Shown here in pieces: positions 49,101 through 61,100 of a stretch of DNA of 64,000 nt. The notes beneath the pieces were generated by a model, which was given only the letters and a program-made list of their open reading frames with translations, was not told the origin of the DNA and made no database searches. Each line of letters starts with the position of its first letter. Positions within the stretch are counted from its first letter, which is position 1. The DNA comes from Zoroaster sp. YZ-2022 (taxonomy: Eukaryota > Echinodermata > Asteroidea > Forcipulatida > Zoroasteridae): the NCBI GenBank assembly GCA_029582265.1, contig CM055830.1, positions 30,545,172 through 30,609,171 on the forward strand. Direction: 5' to 3'. A program made the position numbers and the translations under genes.

Positions 49101-52100
49101 TGTGTCCCCACACACTTTACATGCTATTGTACACCACAATGTTTAATGGTTTGTATAGGTATGTGTACATTATAAATATACACAGCCAGTTACAGCTGGT
49201 TATCGCAGGGCACACAATGGTGATTGAACATATTGGTATGGCCTGCATTGTCTTCATGAGAAACCACCTTACCCTGCATTCTTATGTTACATTACACATT
49301 AGGGTAGACACTGAAAGATGTTTATTATTCCTCTTGTCAAACAGGGAAAGGACAGCAACTCGTACTCGCTAGGTTTGACTCCGACCGGCATCCTGGTCTT
49401 TGAGGGCAGTCAGAAGATTGGTCTGTTCTTCTGGCCAAAGGTGACCAAGCTGAACTTCAAAGGGAAGAAACTCCATCTAGCCGTGGTAGAGGATGATGAA
49501 CAAGTAAGACACATGTCTCTGAATAATTATTTATATTCTTTTTCACCGGTAAAATATTTGTTGAGAACAGCAGTCTGCAGAAAATGATAGATTGATTAAT
49601 GGTGGAGAGGCAGATGTTTTCCTAATTTGGAAGAAAATTATTGTCACAATAATAATTTGTTATTACATGTATATATGTACATGCCCAAATGTTATTACCA
49701 ATGTTATACCTTGTCATAAACTGTGAGACTGTGTAATCACTGCTCAAAAACTGGCGTTTAGAAGATAAAACCTTACCAAAATGTTACTCACTGATAAGTA
49801 ACCACACTTGACGTTCTCTTTCTATCCCTTCCCCTACCTCCACCCTTACCGCCTCACCCCTACCCCATGCTCACCCTCTACCCTCCCTCTTACCCACCCT
49901 CACCCAAACCCAATCTCCACATACCCTTCCCCTTCTCCTACCCCTAGGGTCATGAGCAGCAGCACAACTTTGTTTTCCGTCTGGACAGCAACAAGAGTTG
50001 TAAGCACCTATGGAAGTGTGCTGTGGAGCACCATGCCTTCTTCAGACTACGAGGGCCTGTCAGACACCAGAATGAGAGACAAGGATTCATACGCATGGGG
50101 TCAAGGTTCAGATACAGGTCAGGCCAGCAGGGGCTATACCATTACTGTGAAGGGGATAACTGGAAGAATGGAATCAGTTTTTCAAGGGGTAGTTGAGAAA
50201 CGGGCACACAAGCAAACCTTTATTGGACAGACTGAGAGGCAATTCCATTTCTGTGAAGGGGATGACTGGAAGGATCGAATCTGTTTTCTCAAAGGGTGTT
50301 TGAAAAACAAGCAAACCTTTATTGGACAGACTGCAAGAGGCAATACCATTTCTGTGGGGGATGAATAACTGGAGGGATGGACACTTGAGGGACCAAAGAA
50401 AATGTCCATATTACTATTTTGTATTCATCAGTAAAAGCAACAACATAGCTTAACACAGGTCCTGGCTAGTACAAATATGGGTCAATCTTGTGAAGGAAGA
50501 CTTTTGAATCTTTGATTCAGTTACACGTTAATTTCCATGAAAAAGGTAAATACTATAGATACCTTTTATTAAAAAAATACATGTACACTTAGATGCAAGA
50601 TCCATATAAGACAGTATTAAATTTAACTAGAGCTCAAGTGTTTGTTAGAACAAACACAGCGTTTGTGTCAATTTCCGGTTCAATCAAATTGTCATCGATG
50701 ATGTCAATCATATTTTACAAAGGTGTATCATCTTTTATTATAACAATATCAATTTCATATTTGAAAGACCTATCAATTTTGCTTTTGTATGTGTCAAATT
50801 TTAGTATGTGTCAAGTTTGAAGGCTCTGTGAACTTTGGAACTATGTTTTTTTTTGTTCGATAAGTCTCATCGAGAAGGAGAAGAAAAAAACAAAACAATT
50901 TCAGAGGTGTTCGCGCTGATGCACGAACACCTAAAAAAAAAAAAAGGACACTCACTTTGCAAAAATAAGAATTGGTTATGAGTCATTTTGTTGTTACCAT
51001 GATGCAACAGGTTGTTATCCCTGCTGTCAATACATTTAACGGTGCTGAACATTCCTCCTTTCCAACTGAAATGCAGCTAGTAGAACTGAAATTCAGCTGG
51101 GATGTAGTGAATTTCTTTGTTGCCAGTTGTCACACACAATCATTTCTCTCAAGTTGTTTCAAACCTATAAATGCAGACATTTTTATTAACAGTGGGAGGA
51201 CAGAATTCCAGTCAGCCAAGACCAACCGTTCCCGACGATCCATGATGATCGAGAGACGACCGAGCCAGAGGTTCTCCCGCCGCCCTTCCTACGCCCAGAA
51301 AAAAGGTTGGAACAAGACCATGGTCTGACTTTAAAATTTATTTATCGCAAATTTGTATCACAAATTTGTCAATTGAGGGGCAGCTTGGAAAATATTCACT
51401 CGGAAATTTTTTTTTGATTGTGGTAACAAAACAACTAATCTCCCATGTTCTTTTTTGAGTGTAAAAAATGAGGGCAATTATTTCTCTGTGGGGCCAATTT
51501 TGTTTCAGTTTGTTTGTTTCAATTTGGTTGAAATTAACCCTCACAACCCCATTGGCTAAATGCCTGCTAATGCTAGTTACCCGTGAGCAGAGTACCAACT
51601 TACATTTTTTCTGTCGGCACTCCTAGGTACGACTATTTGAGTGGTTCTGGTTAGGATTTATTTTTTTATTTTTTTTTATTTCAATGGTTTATTAAAAATC
51701 TATTCAAATCGCCGCCAGCGGCAGAATTACAGGAATAGTAACAATATTAAAATTAATTTAATCAAATTTCAGCCAGTTGAGTAACTACAGATAGGAGTCT
51801 GTCAAGGGTAGACACAAGAAAGTCAAATTAACACTTCTCAGCCAATTGAGTAACTACAGATAGGAGTCTGTCAAGGGTAGACACAAGAAAGTCAAATTAA
51901 CACTTCTCAGCCAATTGAGTAACTACAGATAGGAGTCTGTCAAGGGTAGACACAAGAAAGTCAAATTAACACTTCTCAGCCAATTGAGTAACATGAAATG
52001 TGTAGCATTAACCCTAACCTTCCCAATTCCTCCAAAATCCTCTTTGCTAAAGTGAAGGATTTTGGAGGATTGAGGTTATTAGGCATACTTGCCTTTCCAT

Positions 52101-55100
52101 GGTACATGTACATCCATGTTTGTTGTAGTGATTGCAAGGTCAGTGCTTGGGTCAGTGGACACAGTTTATTGCTCCATGCATGCAGGGAGGGTCCCTGGCC
52201 ATGTACATGTGTCACAGATTAAAAACGTGTGCATACATGTCATGTGCTTGCTTTACTACTGAAGGATTTTGGAGGATTCAGGTTATGTGTAAGCAAGTGG
52301 GCCTAGGGAGTTACGGTTAATAATGTAAATTGGCAACAGTTTCATTGTGTAAAGTCTTTGTCTGTTTTCCTTTGTTCTCTGCAGCTGGGCATCTACAGCA
52401 GAGTGCAGCCAACGCAGCTGCTCATGCTGCAGCCAATGCCGCTATCCAGAAAGCAGAGTAAGCTCTTAGCATTTCATAATCACTTTCATTTCTGCAAAGA
52501 ATATTTTGTCATCCTAAAACCACAATTTCATGCTATCAGAATTATGCTGATACTTTCAAAGGATGGTTTTGTATCAGGGAGGAGGGCCAAAGTCATGGTA
52601 CAGCCAAGCCTTTGAGAAGCCTGGCCAGGCTTGGGCTACCTGGCCTCCTAATCTGTCTTTTGTGAGTCCTAATGCTGTTACAGTCCATTACCTGCCAATC
52701 AACATAACCTGGGCTTCTGCAAGTAGAGCTCGTTATAATGGCTGCAGTTGTGAACGAAAAAGACAGCTGAGGTGTCAGTCAAGTCCGTGTTAACAATTAG
52801 AGCTATTTGAGATATAATCATTAGTAAAGGGTATTTCCTGCTCAGCCTGTACCATGAGTTTGGCCGTTCTCCCTAAATTGTTTTTAGTCTGCACTGTTAT
52901 AGAGTAAATGCTTATACCAGCAGTGGCTTTTAGGGCATAGGACTGATATTAAAAATAACCAGATGGTCAAAATTGAATTTCTTCCCTAGAAATAATTTAG
53001 TTTGAGGTGCTGAAAGGAATCTTTCCTAAATTCCACATTAGAATAAATGCATATTCACTATTTACTTGCTAATGACACAGTGAAATAAGCTGAAACTTTA
53101 ACAGGTTGGTTGTGTAGTGTTTATATTGATTCAAAGAGAGTAAGCATACTCATAGAATCAGTTTGGCCAACATTACCAATGCTGTACCTTGTATGTATAT
53201 CTTGATTCAAAGAGAGTAAGCGTACTCATAGAAGCAGTTTGGCCAACATTACCAATGCTGTACCTTGTATGTATATCTTGATTCAAAGAGAGTAAGCGTA
53301 CTCATAGAAGCAGTTTGGCCAACATTACCAATGCTGTACCTTGTATGTATATCTTGATTCAAAGAGAGTAAGCGTACTCATAGAAGCAGATTGGCCAACA
53401 TTACCAATGATGTACCTTGTATGTATATCTTGATTCAAAGAAAGTAAGCATACTCACAGAAGCAGTTTAGCCAACATTACCAATGTTGTACCTTGTATGT
53501 ATATCTTGATTCAAAGAGAGTAAGCATACTCATAGAAGCAGTTTGGCCAACATTACCAATGCTGTACCTTGTATGTATATCTTGATTCAAAGAGAGTAAG
53601 CATACTCATAGAAGCAGATTTGCCAACATTACCAATGCTGTACCTTGTATGTATATCTTGATTCAAAGAGAGTAAACGTACTCATAGAAGCAGTTTTGTC
53701 AACATTACCAATGCTGTACCTTGTACGTATATCTTGATTCAAAGAGAGTAAGCGTACTCATAGAAGCAGTTTGGCCAACATTACCAATGCTGTACCTTGT
53801 ATGTATATCTTGATTCAAAGAGAGTAAGCGTACTCATAGAAGCAGTTTGGCCAACATTACCAATGCTGTACCTTGTATGTATATCTTGATTCAAAGAGAG
53901 TAAGCGTACTCATAGAAGCAGTTTTGCCAACATTACCAATGCTGTACCTTGTATGTACATGTATATCTTGATTCAAAGAGAGTAAGCGTACTCACAGAAG
54001 CAGTTTGGCCAACATTACCAATGTTGTACCTTGTATGTATTTGATTCAAAGAGAGTAAGCGTACTCATAGAAGCAGTTTGGCCAACATTACCAATGATGT
54101 ACCTTGTATGTATATCTTGATTCAAAGAGAGTAAGCGTACTCATAGAAGCAGTTTGGCCAACATTACCAATGATGTACCTTGTATGTATATCTTGATTCA
54201 AAGAGAGTAAGCGTACTCATAGAAGCAGTTTTGCTAACATTACCAATGATGTACCTTGTATGTATATCTTGATTCAAAGAGAGTAAGCGTACTCATAGAA
54301 GCAGTTTGGCCAACATTACCAATGCTGTACCTTGTATGTATATCTTGATTCAAAGAGAGTAAGCGTACTCATAGAAGCAGTTTGGCCAACATTACCAATG
54401 ATGTACCTTGTATGTATATCTTGATTCAAAGAGAGTAAGCGTACTCATAGAAGCAGTTTGGCCAACATTACCAATGATGTACCTTGTATGTATATCTTGA
54501 TTCAAAGAGAGTAAGCGTACTCATAGAAGCAGTTTTGCTAACATTACCAATGATGTACCTTGTATGTATATCTTGATTCAAAGAGAGTAAGCATACTCAT
54601 AGAAGCAGTTTTGTCAACATGACCAATTGTTTATCTCCCGACGCAAGAATTTCACCATGACCAATGTTGTACCTTACCCTTTAAAGATGTATCGCCCATG
54701 TTTAAGGGCATTTTCACAGCAATTTCCAAATCTTTAATTTAACATTGCTGTTTTTACTTGAGGAAGTGCTGTAAAATTACACAGTTATCATGGTTTTACA
54801 GTACATAAATGGATTTATGTTGGGTCCCATCATCAATTAATTTTGACACCTTTTCATTATTCAACCAAGCTTCTGACAACTTTTTTGTGAAATACATCAT
54901 TTCAAAGTGTTTGTATTCCTTTCTAAAAGGAAATTATGTTCCAATGAAAACTAAACATTTAAGAAATTGGCGCTAAAACACATGTTTAATCTCCATTTTG
55001 ATAAATGATTTCATTGCAGGCATGATATAAGTAACACAAGCACGCTCCCAAGCCATGCTGTCATGCCACAAAGCATGACAGTCAATGCAGACGTCACCCC

Positions 55101-58100
55101 TGTTAGACCCAAGCATACACCTGTTAGCCAAGCGTCAGGTGGGTGTAGTCAACAAACCTCCGTACCAAGGACAAGCCCCGGGGATTCCATGAACCTCGTT
55201 GAGACCAACGTGGACACGGGGGCCACGGCGGAGATGTTGCCGCTGAATGCCAGGCGAGATAACATGGGGATGACGCTAAACATGGATGATGATATGGTGG
55301 ATCCCATGTCAACTGGACTGAGTAAGTCTCAACATTTGAGGGCAGTAAACATCTTTGGTAATAACACACCATGCTGAGAATGACTCGCCTAAACCTATCC
55401 TGAAACCACACTTTAAGTCTTGGGTCAAATCAATGCAAATCATCACTATCAGCAGGGCATGAAATCAAAGTGCTAATTTTAGATAAACTCACTGACTGAA
55501 AATAATACCCACGTATTACTCTTGCTGCTACATAAATGAGCCAGTAATTTTCAGTCAATGTGTTCATCTTAAAGTAGGACACCGATTCCATGCCCTGTTG
55601 AAAGTCTGCTCTGATGGTGACGATACTGTCCTTTTAAATTGGCACAATATTTTTGAATAAATGCCAGGAATTACATGGTCATGGCCTCTGTTGTCCTGGT
55701 CTTGGCCTTGGCCTTGGCCTTGGTTCCCCATATAAATGTTCCCATAGACATTCTGATATTCTAATGGAAGTGCCCTTTACTCAGGAAAAGTGGCCTTGCC
55801 CCTACAAGAATAAAATTCCAGTCCTGCTGTTACCTTAAACTGAAAAATCAGCTGGGGGAATTGTCCTTTCTTTCCATGCTAGGTAAGGCTGAGCTAGTTC
55901 AGGCTAAGCTTAAGGGTCTAGAGCACGAACCCTGCGCCATCCAGCCCAACGTACGAGTCCGACCCAACGTTATCGCCTCCCCTATGGCGGCCACTGCCAA
56001 CTCCAACCTCTTTAAGCAGAACAACCACCAGACGACTAAGATGCTCATCGGCGGCCAGCTCACCGCTGACCAGATCAAGTTTAACCCGCTGAAGGCAGCC
56101 CTGGATGAGCGCAACCAGACACCCATGGTGGAGACGGAGAAGATATCGGACATGAAGTACAAATTGCTGCAGCCGGAATCTGCTAAGCATTTCTTGATGG
56201 TTGAGATGGATGACGGGCAGTTCCGGTAAGGGGATAGGAAAAGGGAAACCTCATGGTGGGATGGGGAAGGGTGGGGAGTATGAGAAGAAAGAGCTATCCA
56301 AAAGGGCTGCAAAATTTCAGGAAGATTTCAGTTCAAATTTTTCAGTCAAATTCCAGCCAAAATGGCTGCCAAGTTTCTGTCAAATTCCAGTTAAAATGGC
56401 TGTCAAGTTTCAGTCAAATTCTAGCCAAATTCTAGCCAAAATGGCTGCCAAGTTTCTATCAAATTCCAGCCAAAATAGCTCCAGTTAAAATGGCTGCCAA
56501 ATGGGTACCACATTTAATTTAAAAAAAAAGGTTAGCTAAAATGCTGCTTATGTAAAAAAGTTGACACAAGAATTGAATAATAACAAAAGGCATAATTTTG
56601 AGGAATTTACAGTTGCAAGGTTGCTATAGAAACTGTTGTAAAGATTTTGCAAGTCTCGACAGTTCATGCAAATATAAAGAGTAGAGCTGCAAAAAGAAAA
56701 GCAAACTTTTCCCTTTGCAAATTTTCATGGTAACTGGCCAAAATTCCATTAAATATTAGCTCTTTTAAGCTGCTTTGAGTCCCAATCTTGCTTGCTGAAT
56801 ATATAGTATTACTAGAGTTTTGTAATTTGCCCGATGGCGGCCAGTCATTCCATGACAACACTTTGTATTTGTCAATATTGTATTTGCCGTGGAGTGACAG
56901 TCATTTTCACGTCATGTCGTCACATCAGCTTGTGTGGCTCTAAATGTTTGTTATTTTGCTGGCAATGTTTTTAGTGGATTTGGTTTTTCCATTCGACGCA
57001 AACCATTTATCGTTGATTATCCATTTCTTGATTTTTATACTGTGTTTAATATTTCATTTCCTTTTTTATTTTGCTTTCTTTTCTTGTCTTTGATTTTGTA
57101 TGTATTTATTTTGTTGGGATGTTAATAATTGCTTTTGCATGAAACAACTGCAATTTCTGGACAAAAAAATCTGCTTTAGTAGTCATGCCACTAAAACGTA
57201 AAGGGAAGGTACATCATTGGTAATGTTAGCAAAACTGCTTCTATGAGTACGCTTACTCTCTTTGAATCAAGATATACATACAAGGTACAGCATTGATAAT
57301 ATTGGCTAAAACTGCTTCTATGAGAATGCTTACTCTCTTTGAATCAAGATATACATACAAGGTACATCATTGATAATATTGGCTAAAACTGCTTCTATGA
57401 GTATGCTTACTCTCTTTGAATCAAGATATACATACAAGGTACAGCATTGGTTATGTTGGCCAAACTGCTTCTATGAGTATGCTTACTCTCTTTGAATCAA
57501 GATATACATACAAGGTACAGCATTGGTAATGTTGGCCAAACTGCTTCTATGAGTACGCTTACTCTCTTTGAATCAAGATATACATACAAGGTACAACATT
57601 GGTAATGTTGGCCAAACTGCTTCTATGAGTATGCTTACTCTCTTTGAATCAAGATATACATACAAGGTACAACATTGGTAATGTTGGCCAATTAGCTTCT
57701 ATGAGTACGCTTACTCTTTTTGTTCTCATTAAACAGCTAGTATACACTTTTAGTAAAGAGTCTCTAAATGCATCCATACGATCAAGAGATATGTACAGAA
57801 ACCAACCTGTGAAAGTTTCAGTTTATTTCATTGTGTTCACAAGCAAATAATTTTTGTCCGTCACATGAATACAAAAAGTTTAGTTCAGAAATATTTTGAC
57901 TAATTTTTAAAAACATGGTTGTACCTCAAACAGAAATATTTCAAGGGAAGTATTTCACACCAAGTATGTTTTTTGAGATTATGAATAGCGTATGGTGGCT
58001 TTAACGATAATATATAAAATTGGTAATTCATAAATAACCAACTGGTTAAAATTTGTCCTGAAACTTCCTCTGTGAAAAGATCAAGATGGTATCAATCACC

Positions 58101-61100
58101 CATAGAGATAATCTTGTTTGAAGTGCTGTCAATTTAAATTATTGACAATGATTTCCAGTTAAAATTTAGGAAAGAGTACACTTTCCTAAATTCCACATTA
58201 GAATGAATATTCAAATCTTCATGCATTTTTTTGTTAACCCTCCTACACATAGAGGCCACTATAAACCACTAAATGTCCAATATGTTGTACACACATTGTT
58301 TGTGCATATAAGCCACACTGACCCTTTGAAATAATCTCCAATGTACATACATGCATACAAAGACACATGTATACCACAGTTGACCTTGTTTATTTTCAGC
58401 AGGTTATAATGTAAACAAACTCCCAATAATAAATCATCATCAGCCACTGAGACCATGGAGGAAGAAAACAGAAGGAGTCACATCGCCCAGCCTCTTATCT
58501 CATAACCAATTAGCACTTCGGAGTGGCCCATTGGAAATACGTTACGGCCACCCGCTGCGCTTACAAGTTTAACGACCGCGATAATCCCCTTGTGTACAAT
58601 GTCTTTTGCCGCTCGGCTTGCTCGCGACCAGGATACATAATTGGAGGGTAGAAATCTGAAGCAAACGAATAAACACAAAACGTATGCGCACTACTTTTCG
58701 CGGGCTTTTTATATTGCGCAATGCATTGTCTTCAATAGCGATTTTTCCACCGAGTATTTTGGTGTTTTGATCGTCGAATTTGGCGAATCCGAAGCTGACT
58801 TACGCTAAATATAACATTCAGATGTTACAATAAAGTGTCTTTTTAGCAACTTATTTTAAGGATATTTCCGGTGATCTCCGGAAGCCAACCAATTGTCAAA
58901 TTCAAAGACGTGTTGTTTAGCTTTTTATCATTTCAATCCTCATATATGTACGATGCTGTACACTGAAGATATTGCAGTGTTTGATTCAGAGGTCGAGTTG
59001 GATCGGGAGCCAGCCTTCCGTGTAGTGCAATAGGACAACGCGTCAGCAATGCGCGCAATGCGCATGTGCAAAGAAAGCCTGGCTGTAGTTCTCCTCGATA
59101 ATCGGATTAAACGATTAGCGCTGGCTTAGAAATTTTACGACCGCGGCAAAAGACATTGAACCTTTGATATGCCTTCGTTGTGACTCCTTCTGTTTTCTTC
59201 CTCCATGCTGAGACCAATAAACCATACCAAGCCTCCATCATCCATTGGGATTTTCAGCAGTTATTTTGTAAATACAGACTCTCCATAGTAACCTAGTAAC
59301 CTACCACTCTCCATAGTAACCTACCACCAGCCACTGAACAAAGTAATACGCCCTGCAATATGTCAATCACAAACCACTAAAACCAACAGACATATGAGGC
59401 ATTATGTTACTCTGCAGTATAGCAATGAGGAGCCACTGCCTGCCATAGCAATGGCTTGGAGTGCCTTAATGGGTTGTTTCAAAAATTTCACTGATTGTAG
59501 GAGGGTTAATATCACTATTAATATCATTATTAAGCTGAAACTTACACAGTTTGATTGTGTAATGTATATATCTTGATTCCTAGAAGGTAAGCATACTCAT
59601 AGCAACAGTATAGCCAATATTAGTAATGCTATACCTTCTCTTAAAACAAAGGATCCGATTGGCTCGTTATTTGTGGCAATGCGTTCAATCCAACGTTTCT
59701 GAATAGACTACCAGAAGTGGTTTTCCGCAATCCCTTCCTCTACCCCCCACGTATGTGTATTTTGTTGTTTCCAGACGTCACAACTCGCTTCCCCCTCACA
59801 GCCGGGTGGACCCCCCACAAAGGCCAGCCAGCAAAAGCTTCTCTAGCATGCAGAATGTGTAAGTGTACCCCTCCCCCTTCCCCAAAAAAAACCTACCCCC
59901 ACCTCATCCTGCTGGGTCACTGTAACATACAATAAAGTCTCTGGTATTCATGTATCACCAATGTTCTCTGTTATTTTACCGGCAATGATTGGGATTTTTG
60001 TTTTCTTTTAATCGGAACTAAGTCATTGCCAATTTCATCTTAGAACGGAAATCAAGCTTATTGAACACTATTGAATTTTTGATAGGACCACCCTTAAATT
60101 CATTTACTGTGCAGCCATGCTTCTCCCAATTATTTTGTGAAATGTGTCATAGGCTGTGTCCGAATTAAGCTTATATGGCTACAGCTATGGCTATTGGCTA
60201 CAGCTGCAATGCTGAAGTATAGGAATAAACAGTGATCTAGCTATAGCCGTAACCAAAGCTGTCATTTTCCTAATTCATCAAAGTAAAAGAAAAAGACAAT
60301 ATACATTATGCACATGATGACTGAAACTGAAGGGCGCCCTCGTATAGAGGCAAAGGAAGCTCAATCATTGTGTTGATTTGTGTTCTGATGGCTGAGTCGT
60401 CAGAATGTGGGTTCGAATCCCAGCCACGACCGGGGTGCTTGTGTCCTTGAGCAAGACACTTTACCATAATTGCTTCTCTCCACCCTGGGGTAAATGGGTA
60501 CCTGTGAGGGCAGAGTTGGTTGTTGTGTTTGATTAGCCCATATGTGCTGAAATGGCAGCAATTGAGCTGTATACTCCCCAGGGAGCTAAGATGGTTTCAG
60601 GAATGATTTATGAGCCTGATGAGCCCCAGTTTGTAATGCGCCTTGAGCACCAACCAGTTTGGTGGATACGTGCGCTATATACAGATGTAAGTCCACATTA
60701 TTATTATTATTATTGGTTTATGTATGCGCACTGTGCCTTTGAGTGCATGTATGCGGTGTAAGTGTGCGTGCATACATGAACCAATGAAGGACCTTCTTTT
60801 GCCTCTAAATGAGGGCGCCTTTCATTTTGTGACATCAATGCATAAGGTCAAATATATACCTAGTCAGTTGCCCTTGCAATTTGTTTGACGATTTTTTGGC
60901 GGAAATTGCCAGTAAATTAGCAACAAACATGGATGATACACCGTTACCATCAGAAATTGTACCATTTACTATTCATTATGTAAATGTACATGTACATATA
61001 CAAGGGTAAGTATTTTTATTCTTGGACATAAAAATCCCCTTTTACTTGTAGTGTGTATGCATTGTGTTGTTTTATAATGTGGGCATGTAGAGAGTATTTG

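Noticed and set aside
46657..54620. CRISPR-like arrays
   Set aside because: The units are head-to-tail satellites of 76 bases without unique spacers, inside introns of an animal gene.
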